Source: Bifidobacterium sp. ESL0800
GTDB taxonomy: Bacteria > Actinomycetota > Actinomycetes > Actinomycetales > Bifidobacteriaceae
NCBI RefSeq assembly: GCF_029395355.1
Contig: NZ_CP113913.1
Span: 2,170,001 to 2,234,000, forward strand
DNA: 64,000 nt
Direction: 5' to 3'
Positions 46,163 through 55,726 of the stretch are shown here, piece by piece. Position numbers and translations under genes: made by a program. How positions within the stretch are numbered: position 1 is the first letter of the stretch; the number at the start of each line of letters is the position of its first letter. Below the pieces are notes generated by a model, which made no database searches, had not been told where the DNA came from, and worked only from the letters and a program-made list of their open reading frames with translations.

Positions 46163-47860
46163 ATGACAGACTTTGTAGATAGAGTGACCGTCCACGTCAA
46201 GGGCGGGGACGGCGGCAACGGGTCCGCAGGGGTCAAGCGCGAGAAATACAAGCCGTTGGCCGGGCCGAACGGCGGCAATGGCGGCGACGGCGGTTCCGTC
46301 ATTTTCGTCGCCGACGCGAACGCGAACAACCTGCTCGACTATCGTTTCGTCCCGCATCGCCGGGCGGAAAGCGGCACGATGGGCCTGGGCGACACCAAGG
46401 ACGGCTCGAAAGGCGCCGATGTGGTGCTGCCGGTCCCGCCGGGAACCGTGATTTTCGAGGCCAAGGGTGCGCAGGGCAAGGCCAAGCACCCCGGCCGCGA
46501 GCTGGCGGACTTGCGCCACGCCGGCGATCGGTTTGTCGCCGCAGCGGGCGGCATGGGAGGCTTGGGCAACGCCGCGCTGGCCAACAAGACGCGTCGCGCC
46601 CCCGGATTCGCGTTGCTCGGCGAACCGGGCGAGGAACGCGACGTGATCCTGGAGCTCAAATCCATCGCCGACGTGGCGTTGGTGGGCTTCCCTTCGGCCG
46701 GCAAATCCAGCCTGATCGCCGCGATGAGCGCCGCGAAACCGAAGATCGCCGATTATCCGTTCACCACGCTCGTACCGAACCTCGGCGTAGTGAAGCTCGA
46801 GGAATACCGCTATACCATCGCCGACGTGCCGGGCCTGATTCCCGGAGCCTCGGAGGGCAAGGGGCTCGGCCTCGAGTTCCTGCGCCATATCGAACGCACC
46901 GAGATCATCGCGCATGTCATCGATTGCGCCACGTTGGAGCCGGACCGCGATCCGATTTCCGATTACCACGCGCTGGAAGACGAGCTGGCGAAGTACGCCG
47001 CGAAACTCAAGCTTCCGCTCGGCGTCATCCCGATTCCCGAACGCCCGCGCGTCATCATCCTCAACAAGGCCGACGTGCCCGAAGCCAAGGAATTGGCGGA
47101 ATTCGTACGCCCGGAGTTCGAGAAGTTGGGACTCAAGACCTTCATCGTCTCCACCGCCTCGCACGAGGGCTTGAAGGAACTCGGTTACGCTCTAGGCGAG
47201 ATGGTCACCGAGCTGCGCGCAAAGCTGGCCCGCGAAGAAGCCGAGCGCGACGAAGAGCGCGTGGTCATCAAGCCGTTGGAGCAGCCGGCGCGCCGTCGCC
47301 GCCGTGCCGACGATGAACGTGGCACCTCGCTTGATTTCACTGTCGAGCGCGAAAGCAACCGCAGGGGAGCGGTGTGGTTCACCGTCACCGGTGCGAAGCC
47401 GGAACGTTGGGTGCGTCAGACCAATTTCGACAACGATGAGGCCGTGGGCTATCTCGCCGACCGTCTGGCCGGCTTAGGTGTCGAGGACGAGCTGCGTCGC
47501 CATGGCGCCAAGCCCGGTGACGAAGTACGCATCGGCAAGGGTGAGAATGCGGTCGCCTTCGATTGGGACCCGACCATCGCCGCCGGCGCGGAAATGCTCG
47601 ACGGCGCCCAGTTGGGTGCCCGCGGCAAGGACCTGCGGTTGGATGACGGGTCTGATGGTAACCGTGTCCGCCGCCGCACCAACGCCGAACGCCGCCGTCA
47701 GTATCACGAGATGATGGACGCCAAGACCGCCGTGCGCGAGGCGATGCGTCAGGAACGAACAGCCGGCCACTGGGCCGATCCGAGCGTTGACGACGACAGG
47801 CACGACGAGCACGCGATTCTCGGCGGCCACGAATCCGATGACGGCGACGATGACGACTAA
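46163..47860 (+). CDS. obgE: GTPase Obg (CgtA)
   Basis: Obg is an essential GTPase that aids 50S subunit maturation. The 565-residue protein has the Gly-rich Obg fold at residues 1-160, G1 GFPSAGKS (175-182), the switch region [10 protein letters not shown]3 DVPGLIPGA and G4 NKAD. The C-terminal OCT domain follows ([32 protein letters not shown]), then a charged, disordered tail of about 70 residues ending in Asp repeats. GGTAAGGA precedes the ATG. The long tail is common in actinobacteria. Confidence 0.97.
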   Translation: MTDFVDRVTVHVKGGDGGNGSAGVKREKYKPLAGPNGGNGGDGGSVIFVADANANNLLDYRFVPHRRAESGTMGLGDTKDGSKGADVVLPVPPGTVIFEAKGAQGKAKHPGRELADLRHAGDRFVAAAGGMGGLGNAALANKTRRAPGFALLGEPGEERDVILELKSIADVALVGFPSAGKSSLIAAMSAAKPKIADYPFTTLVPNLGVVKLEEYRYTIADVPGLIPGASEGKGLGLEFLRHIERTEIIAHVIDCATLEPDRDPISDYHALEDELAKYAAKLKLPLGVIPIPERPRVIILNKADVPEAKELAEFVRPEFEKLGLKTFIVSTASHEGLKELGYALGEMVTELRAKLAREEAERDEERVVIKPLEQPARRRRRADDERGTSLDFTVERESNRRGAVWFTVTGAKPERWVRQTNFDNDEAVGYLADRLAGLGVEDELRRHGAKPGDEVRIGKGENAVAFDWDPTIAAGAEMLDGAQLGARGKDLRLDDGSDGNRVRRRTNAERRRQYHEMMDAKTAVREAMRQERTAGHWADPSVDDDRHDEHAILGGHESDDGDDDD

Positions 47861-47910
47861 TACTGATTCGTGTCCTGCGAGACGGGCAAGCAGCGTCGAC
47901 TGACGTTAGG

Positions 47911-47951
47911 CAGCGTGAGATATGAGCATCGATTTTGCATATCTCACGCTG
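47911..47951. repeat. Single inverted repeat after obgE
   Basis: CAGCGTGAGATATG (47911-47924) and CATATCTCACGCTG (47938-47951) are perfect inverted copies over a 13-base loop. They may end obgE transcription, although only TAGTTTATTT follows. The rest of the 461-base gap up to proB (47952-48321) shows no gene or clear signal. Confidence 0.6.
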
Positions 47952-48321
47952 TAGTTTATTTGGTTCTCTGTTGCCCTATTGGGGGAGATAGACTCCTTGG
48001 TCGTGTTCAAAATCAGTTGTAATATATCATGAAATGGCGGAAAGTGATTGCGGTCTTTCCAAGCAGTTCTTGAACGGTTTTAAGCCATATGGCAGAATGA
48101 TTCCGGTGTTATTGTGAACATGTTTTTTGATCTATGGCCTTTTCGCTGGATTCCTGCAATGGGTTCCGACATGATGAATGTTGATCATATTGGTAAAGCC
48201 TCTTCGCTCACGTCGCTCCCGGCGTGTTTCCTATGGTTTATGAGGGCAAGGAAGTAAGCTGTTGCTGGCTGGAATATCCGTCAACGCATAAAGCGGTATA
48301 GGGAAAACAGGTGACAAGGCA

Positions 48322-49455
48322 ATGCAGAGGGCGAGTGAGTCGCAGATTCGGCAGATGGTCGCGAACGCGCGGACCGTCGTGGTCAAGGTCGGTTCCAGCT
48401 CGCTGACCAAGCCTTCCGGACATTTGGACGTCGGCAAGGTCGGCGCGTTGGTTGAGATTTTGGCTCAGCATGCCAAGTGCGGCACTCGTATGGTCTTGGT
48501 GTCGTCCGGTGCCATCGCGGCAGGTTTCGGTCCGCTCGGATTCGACGCGCGACCGTCCGATGTGTCGACCCAGCAGGCCGCGGCTTCGGTGGGTCAGGGC
48601 GTGCTGATGCAGCATTACGAGATCGGTTTCGCGCGCTACGGTGTGCGCGTCGGTCAGATTCTCCTGACCGCCGATGATACGATGCACGCCTCGCGCTACC
48701 GCAACGCACAGCGCACGCTGCTTAGGTTGCTTGATCTTGGCGTGGTCCCGATTATCAATGAAAACGATGCGTTGGCTACCAACGAGATTCGCTTCGGCGA
48801 TAACGACCACCTTTCCACGCTGGTGGCCAATCTGGTGCGTTCCGATGCGCTGGTGCTGCTGACCGACGTCGACGGCCTTTATACGGCTCCGCCCTCAAAA
48901 CCAAATGCCAAACGGGTCGGTTTCGTGCCGAACGTAGACGGAATTCTGAACGAGGTAACGGTCGCCGGCAGCTCGTCGGGCGTCGGCAGCGGCGGCATGG
49001 TCACCAAGCTCGAGGCAGCGCGTATAGCAGTCGCTTCCGGCATTCCCGTGGTGCTGACCAGCGCCGGTAACATTGCCGGAGCCCTGAACGGCGAGCCCAC
49101 GGGCACGGCTTTCGCCCCGTCGCAGCACCGCGATTCCTCACGTCGTCTGTGGATCGGTTTTGCGGCCAATCCGCGCGGAACGCTCGTCGGCGACAAAGGC
49201 GCAATCAAAGCCGTGCTCGGCGGCAAGGCGAGTCTGTTGGCGGCCGGAGTATTGGAAGTGCACGGCGAATTTTCGGCCGGTGACCCCGTCTGGATCGACG
49301 ACGAAGACGGCAACCATATCGCCAAAGGCCTCTCGGGCTTCGATTCCGACGAGATTCCGCATACCCTCGGCCGCGACACATCCCAGCTCAAGCGCTTGCT
49401 GGGTGAGGAATACGCCCATCCGCTCGTCCACCGCGACAATCTGGTGCTGCTATAG
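48322..49455 (+). CDS. proB: Glutamate 5-kinase
   Basis: ProB phosphorylates glutamate in the first step of proline synthesis. The 377-residue protein has the amino-acid-kinase domain (VVVKVGSSSLT, VSSGAIAAG, INENDALATNEIRFGDNDHLS, GSGGMVTKLEAARIA) and a C-terminal PUA domain (GTLVGDKGAIKAVLGGKASLLAAGVLEVHG). A CAAGG site precedes the ATG. proA is not in the window. Array F follows. Confidence 0.96.
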   Translation: MQRASESQIRQMVANARTVVVKVGSSSLTKPSGHLDVGKVGALVEILAQHAKCGTRMVLVSSGAIAAGFGPLGFDARPSDVSTQQAAASVGQGVLMQHYEIGFARYGVRVGQILLTADDTMHASRYRNAQRTLLRLLDLGVVPIINENDALATNEIRFGDNDHLSTLVANLVRSDALVLLTDVDGLYTAPPSKPNAKRVGFVPNVDGILNEVTVAGSSSGVGSGGMVTKLEAARIAVASGIPVVLTSAGNIAGALNGEPTGTAFAPSQHRDSSRRLWIGFAANPRGTLVGDKGAIKAVLGGKASLLAAGVLEVHGEFSAGDPVWIDDEDGNHIAKGLSGFDSDEIPHTLGRDTSQLKRLLGEEYAHPLVHRDNLVLL

Positions 49456-49494
49456 ACCAGAAACCAATTCCGCCAGCTGGCCGCCAGCCAATTA

Positions 49495-49663
49495 TGCAAG
49501 AAACGTACCGCTGGGAGTATGCCAGTGGATTGAATCTTGCATGGCGTGTTAGCTGTGCAAGAAATGTGCCGCTGAGTGTGTGTCAGTGGCTTAAGTCTTT
49601 CATGATGCGTTGGTTGTGCAAGAAATGTAGCGTTGGGATGGCGTCAGTGACCCATTTCTTGCA
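49495..49663. repeat. Palindromic tandem array F (61-bp period)
   Basis: TGCAAGAAATGT-type arms start at 49495, 49556 and 49617, exactly 61 bp apart. Inverted partners ending in CTTGCA/CTTTCA end at 49541, 49602 and 49663, again exactly 61 bp apart. Inner pairs (CGCTG/CAGTG) lengthen each hairpin. The linkers between units are alike (TGGCGTGTTAGCTG and TGATGCGTTGGTTG). It lies between proB and the aminotransferase gene. Confidence 0.87.
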
Positions 49664-49777
49664 CAATTGTTGGCCCGGCGATGTTGCGCATTTCGTTATA
49701 TGCCCATCTGTCTTGCCAATTCGCCACTGCGGTCTAATCTTGAGTTGGTAATTGCCAGCGAGATGCGGGAGACGAAA

Positions 49778-50983
49778 ATGGCAGAGTGGCAGACGTTAAG
49801 TGATCGTGTGAATTCTGTGGCGCCGAGCGCCACCCTGGCCGTGGATTCCAAGGCGAAGGCGATGAAGGCCGCAGGCGTCAATGTCATCAGTTACGGCGCC
49901 GGCGAACCCAATTTCCCGACTCCCGATTACGTCGTCGAGGCGGCCGCCGCGGCGTGTCGCGATCCGAAGAACCATCGTTACACCCCGACCCCTGGTCTGC
50001 CGCAGTTGCGTAAGGCCATCGCCGAGAAGACGTTGCGCGACTCCGGTTACGAGGTCTCGCCCAATCAGGTAGTGGTGACCAACGGCGGTAAGCAGGCCGT
50101 GTATGAGGCGCTCCAGATCATTGTCAATCCCGGTGACGAAGTCATTGTTCCCGCCCCCTACTGGACCACCTATCCCGAGGCCGTGAGACTTGCCGGCGGC
50201 AAGCCCGTCATCGTTTTCAGCGGTGCGGAGAACGGCTTCGAGCCGACCGTCGAAGCGCTTGAGGCCGCGCGCACGCCACGCACCAAAGCCATCTTCATCA
50301 ACACTCCCTCGAATCCGACCGGAGCGGTTTTCAGCGAAGAAACGTTGCGTGCCGTGGGGCAGTGGGCCTTGGAACATCACGTATGGATCCTGAGCGACGA
50401 AATCTACGAACATCTTACGTATGACGGCGAGAAGACCGCGTACATCGGCGCCGTCGTGCCGGAAGTGCGCGACCAGCTCATCGTCCTGAACGGCGTGGCC
50501 AAGACCTACGCCATGACCGGTTGGCGCGTCGGCTGGCTTATCGGCTCCGTGCCGGTGGCCAAGGCCGCCGCCAAACTGCAGGGCCATATGACCTCCAACG
50601 TTGCCGACGTGTGCCAGCAGGCCGCGTACACGGCGGTTTCCGGCTCGCTCGACGCGGTGGCGATGATGCGCAAGGCGTTCGACAAGCGCCGCAAGGCCAT
50701 CGTCGCCGGCCTCAACGCGGTAAATGGCGTCACCTGCCGCACCCCCAAGGGCGCGTTCTACGCTTTCGCTGATGTCACCGCCTTGCTGAACCGTCCGATC
50801 GGCAACGCCGGAAAGACTGCCAAAACCTCCTCCGATCTGGCCGCGCTGTTGCTCGACGAAGGTCATGTCGCCGCAGTGCCTGGAGAAGCGTTCGGCGCAC
50901 CCGGTTTCCTGCGTTTCTCGTATGCGCTCGCCGACGATGATCTGGCCGAGGGCATGCGCCGTTTCAAGCAATGGGTTGGCTGA
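49778..50983 (+). CDS. aspC: Pyridoxal-phosphate aminotransferase, aspartate type
   Basis: This fold-type I aminotransferase probably interconverts aspartate and oxaloacetate. The 401-residue protein has the AspAT-Ib pattern: [75 protein letters not shown] and the PLP lysine in [15 protein letters not shown]. The ATG at 49778 has GGAG upstream; the frame is open for 37 codons before it but would run into array F. Arrays flank the gene on both sides. Confidence 0.92.
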   Translation: MAEWQTLSDRVNSVAPSATLAVDSKAKAMKAAGVNVISYGAGEPNFPTPDYVVEAAAAACRDPKNHRYTPTPGLPQLRKAIAEKTLRDSGYEVSPNQVVVTNGGKQAVYEALQIIVNPGDEVIVPAPYWTTYPEAVRLAGGKPVIVFSGAENGFEPTVEALEAARTPRTKAIFINTPSNPTGAVFSEETLRAVGQWALEHHVWILSDEIYEHLTYDGEKTAYIGAVVPEVRDQLIVLNGVAKTYAMTGWRVGWLIGSVPVAKAAAKLQGHMTSNVADVCQQAAYTAVSGSLDAVAMMRKAFDKRRKAIVAGLNAVNGVTCRTPKGAFYAFADVTALLNRPIGNAGKTAKTSSDLAALLLDEGHVAAVPGEAFGAPGFLRFSYALADDDLAEGMRRFKQWVG

Positions 50984-51016
50984 AATCCATAGATTGAGGC
51001 AAGGACGAGAGAAGTG

Positions 51017-51034
51017 AAAAGGCCTGAGCCTTTT
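51017..51034 (+). terminator. Small hairpin after the aminotransferase gene
   Basis: AAAAGGC (51017-51023) pairs with GCCTTTT (51028-51034) over a CTGA loop, 34 bases after the stop codon. The stem itself supplies the T run. The evidence for termination is weak. Confidence 0.4.
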
Positions 51035-51114
51035 AGTCTGTTGGCTCTCCCTGCCGATTACCCTATCGCGATCTGCTTAGCCTCCTGCCCCGGATGTAAC
51101 TGCGCAAGATTCGT

Positions 51115-51345
51115 TGTTTTTTTGGGGTTCTTGGTGCACCAAGTGGCTTGTTTTTGTGGGATTTGGTGGTGATTCTTCCGTTTTTGGGGTTCTTGGTGCA
51201 CCAAGTGGCTTGTTTTTGTGGGATTTGGTGGTGATTCTTCCGTTTTTGGGGTTCTTGGTGCACCAAGTGGCTTGTTTTTGTGGGATTTGGTGGTGATTCT
51301 TTCATTTTTGGGGTTCTTGGTGCACCAAGACCCCCGATTTTGGAG
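51115..51345. repeat. Palindromic tandem array E (62-bp period, four copies)
   Basis: The palindrome CTTGGTGCACCAAG occurs at 51130, 51192, 51254 and 51316, exactly 62 bp apart. The intervening sequence is almost identical in the first three units (GTGGCTTGTTTTTGTGGG, then ATTTGGTGGTGATTCTT, then TTTTTGGGGTT). The last copy is followed by a diverging inverted flank (CCCCCGATTTT). The array lies between the aminotransferase gene and tRNA-Trp. Its core and flank match array D, 9.5 kb away. Confidence 0.92.
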
Positions 51346-51529
51346 GATTTGATCATGAAGTTTCCGGCAACTATCGCAAACAGTAATTGAGCAGCCTCTG
51401 TATACTGAGGTGCCGTGAATTCGTTGCGACACGAGGAGTGGACGAAACCACGAAAAGAGGCTAGACTATTTCCTCGGCGGTTTATGTCGCATGGTCTCGT
51501 GCTTCGAGTATCGTAGACAGAGTTCACCT

Positions 51530-51605
51530 AGGGAAGTGGCGCAATTGGTAGCGCAACGGTCTCCAAAACCGTAGGTTGTGGGTTCGAGTCCCGCCTTCCC
51601 TGCCA
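51530..51605 (+). tRNA. tRNA-Trp (CCA)
   Basis: A 76-nt cloverleaf with encoded CCA. The anticodon arm ACGGT-CTCCAAA-ACCGT gives anticodon CCA. The acceptor stem AGGGAAG/CTTCCCT is perfect. It lies 29 bases before secE, the usual bacterial arrangement. Confidence 0.96.
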
Positions 51606-51634
51606 AGTAATCACAAGCCAAACGAAGGACGGAT

Positions 51635-51862
51635 ATGGCGAAGGCACACGAGTCTGAAGAGAGCGTCAAGCCGAACATTTTCATGCGTATCGGCTTGTTC
51701 ATCAAGCAGGTTATCGACGAGCTGCGCAAGGTCGTCACGCCGAGCGCCAAAGAGCTGGCCGGTTGGTCGGTTGCCGTGTTTGTCTTTGTGGTGCTGCTGA
51801 TGGCCCTCGTTACGGGTATGGATTTCGGTCTCGGCAAGTTGACTCTTTGGATTTTCGGCTGA
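51635..51862 (+). CDS. secE: Preprotein translocase subunit SecE
   Basis: SecE clamps the SecY channel. The 75-residue single-pass protein has the amphipathic helix IGLFIKQVIDELRKVVTPSAKEL with the conserved VxxP, followed by one membrane helix (SVAVFVFVVLLMALVTGMDFG). GAAGGACG precedes the ATG. It is followed by nusG after 31 bases. Confidence 0.96.
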   Translation: MAKAHESEESVKPNIFMRIGLFIKQVIDELRKVVTPSAKELAGWSVAVFVFVVLLMALVTGMDFGLGKLTLWIFG

Positions 51863-51893
51863 GCGTAAATAATTTTTAAAGGTGACTAAAAGC

Positions 51894-52790
51894 ATGGATA
51901 ATGAAGTGAATCTCGAGGACTTGGATGCATTGCCCGATCTGCCGAACGGTGATCAGACTGCTGCAGAGGCGCAGAACGTTGATAATGCTGCAGTTGATGC
52001 CGTAGCGGGTATCGAAAATGCTGATGCAACTGAGCCGGCTTCCGACGATTCCGCGGATGCTGCTTCTGCTGAGGGCGCTCAAGGCGCTGAAAGCGAGTCT
52101 GAAAACGCTGCCGAAGTCGCCGGAGACGCTGCTGCCGATACTGCTGCGAACACCGAAGGCGAGGATGCTGACGACGCCGGAGCCAAGGCCGTCAAGGAAT
52201 TCTCCAAGAGCTTGCGCGGTTTGGACGGCAAGTGGTATGTGCTTCACACCTATTCCGGCTATGAGAAGCGCGTGAAGGCCAACGTCGAGTCCCGTATCCA
52301 GAGCTTCGGCCTTGAAGATCAGATCTTCCAGATCGAAGTGCCGATGGAAGAGGTCGAGAAGCATACCGACAAAGGCAAGAAGGTCGTCACCCGTGTGCGT
52401 GTGCCCGGCTATGTGCTCATTCGTATGTGGCCTGACGAGAACGCCCGCCGCATCGTCCGCGAGACGGAAGGCGTCACCGGTTTTGTGGGGCCCACCAAGG
52501 AACCTGCACCGCTGAGCCGCAAGGACGTCGTCAAGATGATGGCTCCGATGATCGCCTCCGAGGCGCTCAAGGAGGCGGGCGACAAGCCTGCCGCCGCCAA
52601 GAAGCGTACGGTCGAGGTCTCCTACAAGGTCGGCGATCAGGTCACCGTCATTGACGGCCCGTTCGCCACGATGGCCGGCGCGGTTTCGGACGTCGAGCCC
52701 ACCACGCAGAAGCTCACCGTGCTGGTTTCCATATTCGGCCGTGACACACCGGTCGAGCTCGGTTTCAGCCAGGTCGAGAAGATCGTCTGA
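51894..52790 (+). CDS. nusG: Transcription elongation/antitermination factor NusG
   Basis: NusG binds RNA polymerase and links it to Rho or to the ribosome. The 298-residue protein has an acidic Ala/Asp/Glu-rich extension (1-105), then the NGN domain from about residue 111 ([38 protein letters not shown]). The KOW domain begins near 247 ([21 protein letters not shown]). ATG 51894 with AAAGGTG upstream is preferred over GTG 51882. The N-terminal acidic extension is typical of actinobacteria. Confidence 0.96.
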   Translation: MDNEVNLEDLDALPDLPNGDQTAAEAQNVDNAAVDAVAGIENADATEPASDDSADAASAEGAQGAESESENAAEVAGDAAADTAANTEGEDADDAGAKAVKEFSKSLRGLDGKWYVLHTYSGYEKRVKANVESRIQSFGLEDQIFQIEVPMEEVEKHTDKGKKVVTRVRVPGYVLIRMWPDENARRIVRETEGVTGFVGPTKEPAPLSRKDVVKMMAPMIASEALKEAGDKPAAAKKRTVEVSYKVGDQVTVIDGPFATMAGAVSDVEPTTQKLTVLVSIFGRDTPVELGFSQVEKIV

Positions 52791-52816
52791 TACCGTTTCG
52801 GTCTAACCTTTTCAGT

Positions 52817-52852
52817 AATGATGCCGCAGGTCGCAAGGTCTGCGGCATCATT
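52817..52852 (+). terminator. Hairpin after nusG
   Basis: A 13-bp perfect stem, AATGATGCCGCAG (52817-52829) with CTGCGGCATCATT (52840-52852), lies 26 bases after the stop. The following sequence has few T residues, so termination may be partial. Confidence 0.6.
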
Positions 52853-52895
52853 GGTATTCGTTGCCTGTCACAGCATATGCCCGTCGTCGCAAATG

Positions 52896-53005
52896 AGTCT
52901 TTACCAGCACTTCACACACATTGATGCTGGAAAGGTCCTAAAAAGAATTTCTAAATGCGGTGTTTCCAGCACAGCAGTGAAGGTTAGTGCTGGTAAAACC
53001 GCATT
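52896..53005. repeat. Palindromic tandem array G (two units, about 62-bp period)
   Basis: CCAGCAC lies at 52904-52910 and 52966-52972 (62 bp apart). The inverted GCTGG arms start at 52926 and 52989 (63 bp apart). The second unit has long arms, about 19 bases (52954-52972 with 52987-53005), including TGCGGT and ACCGCA. The first unit is more degenerate. It lies between nusG and rplK. Confidence 0.72.
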
Positions 53006-53206
53006 TTCTTCGACTAGGCAGGGATTCTTTGACAGCGCTGATTTCGACGAACATGCAGCTTATCGCGATAGAGTTCATTGTCTTGCAGGGCTGGAATAAT
53101 AGAAAGGCTTGTGTCTGGAGGGGAGACCCGCTAGCACAGCAGAAGCAATATCAGTTGCGGGAGGAGACCCGTGACACTTGATATACCAACGGTTTGCTGA
53201 GATTGA

Positions 53207-53292
53207 CGATATGTCGGTTTCGGTATTATCAGCCTGGTGTGCGGCCATCGCAAGATGACGGCGCACAGAAACGGCCGAAACCGGATATATCG
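53207..53292 (+). promoter_or_regulatory. Structured leader upstream of rplK-rplA
   Basis: CGATATGTCGGTTTCGG (53207-53223) pairs with CCGAAACCGGATATATCG (53275-53292) with one bulge. An inner stem TGTGCG/GCGCACA spans 53238-53267. The structure ends 56 bases before rplK. In several bacteria L1 represses its operon by binding an mRNA element resembling its 23S rRNA site, so this leader is a candidate; no L1 consensus was verified. Confidence 0.45.
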
Positions 53293-53348
53293 AAAAGTGT
53301 CGTGGGCGACCGTAAGCACCGCACGGACAATGAAAAGGAGCCATATTT

Positions 53349-53777
53349 ATGGCTGGAAAAAAGGTCACTGCGCTGATCAAGCTGCAGATTGAGGCCGGCA
53401 AGGCTAATCCTGCGCCGCCGCTCGGTCCTGCTCTCGGTTCGCATGGCGTCAACATCATGGACTTCTGCAAGTCCTACAACGAAGCGACGAAAGACAAGAT
53501 GGGACAGGTTGTTCCTGTCGAAATCACCGTCTACGAGGATCGCTCGTTCGATTACGTTCTGAAGACCCCGCCGGCCGCAGCGCTTCTGCTCAAGGCAGCT
53601 GGTTTGAAGAAGGGCACCGACAACCCGCTGACCCACAAGGTCGGAACTGTCACCTCGGCTCAGGTCCGTGAGATCGCCGAGACCAAGATGGCCGATCTGT
53701 CCGCTCGCGACGTCGAGGCCGGCATGAAGATCATCGCGGGCACCGCCCGTTCGATGGGCATCACGGTCGAAGGCTGA
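53349..53777 (+). CDS. rplK: 50S ribosomal protein L11
   Basis: L11 forms the GTPase-associated centre. The 142-residue protein has the conserved N-terminus [34 protein letters not shown], which contains the thiostrepton-proximal Pro-rich segment, and the RNA-binding C-terminal domain ([25 protein letters not shown]). AAAAGGAG precedes the ATG. It is followed by rplA after 13 bases. Confidence 0.98.
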
Positions 53778-53790
53778 GGGAGGAACACAG

Positions 53791-54486
53791 ATGGCTAACA
53801 AGCATTCCAAGAAATATCGTGAATCGGCCGAGAAGGTCGACGGCAGCAATCTGTATACCGCTTCCGAAGCTATCGCTCTGCTGAAGAGCATGCCCGAGCG
53901 CGGTTTCGATGAGACCATCGAAGCCACCTATCGCCTGGGTGTCGACCCGCGCAAGGCGGACCAGCTGGTCCGTGGCGTGGTCAACCTCCCGAACGGCACC
54001 GGCAAGACCGCAACGGTCCTCGTGTTCGCCCGTGGCCCGAAGGCCACTGAGGCTGCCGAAGCCGGAGCCGACATGGTCGGTGACGACGACATGGTCGCCA
54101 AGGTGCAGGGCGGCTTCCTCGACTTCGATGCCGTGGTCGCCACTCCCGACATGATGGGCAAGGTCGGCCGTTTGGGCCGCGTGCTCGGCCCCCGTGGCCT
54201 CATGCCGAACCCGAAGACCGGCACCGTGACCATGGACGTGGCCAAGGCTGTCAAGGACATCAAGGGCGGCAAGATCGAGTTCCGCGTCGACAAGAACGGC
54301 AACCTGTCGTTCATCATCGGCAAGAAGTCGTTCGAGCAGAAGGCGCTGGAAGAGAACTTCCAGGCTGTGGCCGCAGAGATCAAGCGTCTGCGTCCTTCCA
54401 CCGTGAAGGGCCGCTACATCTCCAAGGCGACGCTCACCTCGACGATGGGCCCCGGCGTTCCGCTGGACCTTGCCCCGCTCGTCTGA
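53791..54486 (+). CDS. rplA: 50S ribosomal protein L1
   Basis: L1 binds the L1 stalk of 23S rRNA and often represses its own operon. The 231-residue protein has the standard pattern [19 protein letters not shown] and [26 protein letters not shown] site precedes the ATG. A strong terminator follows, so the operon is rplK-rplA only. Confidence 0.98.
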   Translation: MANKHSKKYRESAEKVDGSNLYTASEAIALLKSMPERGFDETIEATYRLGVDPRKADQLVRGVVNLPNGTGKTATVLVFARGPKATEAAEAGADMVGDDDMVAKVQGGFLDFDAVVATPDMMGKVGRLGRVLGPRGLMPNPKTGTVTMDVAKAVKDIKGGKIEFRVDKNGNLSFIIGKKSFEQKALEENFQAVAAEIKRLRPSTVKGRYISKATLTSTMGPGVPLDLAPLV

Positions 54487-54529
54487 AGCGTGAAAAGCGT
54501 GTGAGTTGCGCAAAGCGTAGTTCATCGAT

Positions 54530-54573
54530 AAGTTGCCCGGTACCTTTAAAGAGGTGCCGGGCAACTTTGGTTT
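54530..54573 (+). terminator. Intrinsic terminator of rplK-rplA
   Basis: A 16-bp stem, AAGTTGCCCGGTACCT (54530-54545) with AGGTGCCGGGCAACTT (54552-54567), carries one mismatch and is followed by TGGTTTTG. Confidence 0.85.
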
Positions 54574-54797
54574 TGTTGATGAATTCCTCGCTTGTTTGCC
54601 TTGAATATCCATTATCTGGTTTTCGTAATTGTTTATTATCACTCAAACGTAATATCAAGAAATCTTGATTTTTATGTAAATCGGTGTTCGGCTCTTGCTT
54701 TTTCCTCTGGCTTTTTGTATTCCTAAATCACCATCGACGTGATGATGCCGTAACGTTTTGCGGCAATAAGGGACACCGGGAAGGGCTAAAAGGAAAA

Positions 54798-55616
54798 ATG
54801 ACGACTTGGCATACTGGAGGGGCGTATCGGCGGAAGCCCAACAACTATCGCCGTCGACCTGTTCAAGGCGGCAGGAGGGTCAGCAACGCCCATTTCCGAC
54901 GGCGACGGGTCGATTTCGACAGCCTGCTGGTACGATTCCTGATTTTGTTGCTTGCGGCTTGCATTATCGGTGTCGGTTTCGGGCTGGCGCTGCCGAAAGT
55001 GAGCAAGCCACTTGCGCAGATGACCGGCCAGTATGTGGCGACCGGACCGGTGGCGCAGGTGCTGGCGACGTTGCCGGTGGACGACCATCCGAGCACTCGT
55101 GGTTACGACCGCGATTCGTTCGGCTACAACACCACCGACGACGACGGTGACGGTTGCACCATCCGTGACGACATCCTCAAGCGAGACATGACAAGCGTCA
55201 GATACAAGGAACCGAGCGCTTGTCAGGTCAAAACCGGCGCTTTGCAGGAACCGTACACCGGCAAATCCATCCGTTTCGTGCGTGGCAAACGGACGAGCGC
55301 GGCGGTGCAGATTGACCATGTCGTGGCGCTGGAAAACGCCTGGCAGTCCGGGGCGAGCCAGTGGGATGCGGAGACGAAACAGGAATACGGCAACGATGCC
55401 TACAATCTGCTGGCCGTCGACGGTCCGGCCAATCAGCAGAAGGGTTCCGCCTCCGCCGCCTACTGGCTTCCCGCGAACCGCGGATTCCGCTGTGCCTACG
55501 TCGCCCGTCAGGTCGGGGTCAAGCAGAAATACAACCTCTCGGTGACGACCTCCGAAAAACAAGCCATCTCAAAAGTCCTGAAAACGTGCCCGGCCCAGCA
55601 GATTCCGAAGCGGTAA
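54798..55616 (+). CDS. Membrane-anchored HNH-type (DUF1524) nuclease
   Basis: This 272-residue protein has a basic N-terminus, one membrane helix (about 41-66) and an extracytoplasmic domain. The catalytic-type motif is QIDHVVALENAW (Asp173, His174), followed by NDAYNLLAVDGPANQQKGS and later AYWLP, which matches the HNH/DUF1524 family of secreted nucleases. The Asp-rich stretch TTDDDGDGC could bind metal. ATG 54798 is preceded by AAAAGGA. Possible roles are nutrient nucleic-acid breakdown or DNA uptake; neither is shown. Confidence 0.82.
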   Translation: MTTWHTGGAYRRKPNNYRRRPVQGGRRVSNAHFRRRRVDFDSLLVRFLILLLAACIIGVGFGLALPKVSKPLAQMTGQYVATGPVAQVLATLPVDDHPSTRGYDRDSFGYNTTDDDGDGCTIRDDILKRDMTSVRYKEPSACQVKTGALQEPYTGKSIRFVRGKRTSAAVQIDHVVALENAWQSGASQWDAETKQEYGNDAYNLLAVDGPANQQKGSASAAYWLPANRGFRCAYVARQVGVKQKYNLSVTTSEKQAISKVLKTCPAQQIPKR

Positions 55617-55651
55617 GAGCGTCTTCGGCTGGAGTGCCCCGAGAATAAGAA

Positions 55652-55703
55652 AAACGCCGATGTGCAGTTTGTGATGTGCATTCCAAACTGTGCATCGGCG
55701 TTT
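55652..55703. terminator. Bidirectional terminator between convergent genes
   Basis: Twenty-base arms at 55652-55671 and 55684-55703 (AAACGCCGATG and CATCGGCGTTT ends) pair with two mismatches and a 12-base loop. A-rich and T-rich sequence flanks it. It lies between the nuclease gene (+) and the MFS gene (-). Confidence 0.75.
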
Positions 55704-55726
55704 GTTGAACGTGGCGTGAATCCCGA

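Noticed and set aside
51058..51527. Minus-strand ORFs over array E with repeated peptides such as PLGAPRTPK
   Set aside because: The peptides are translations of the 62-bp DNA repeat. 62 is not a multiple of three, so successive copies change frame, and the ORFs have no ribosome site.
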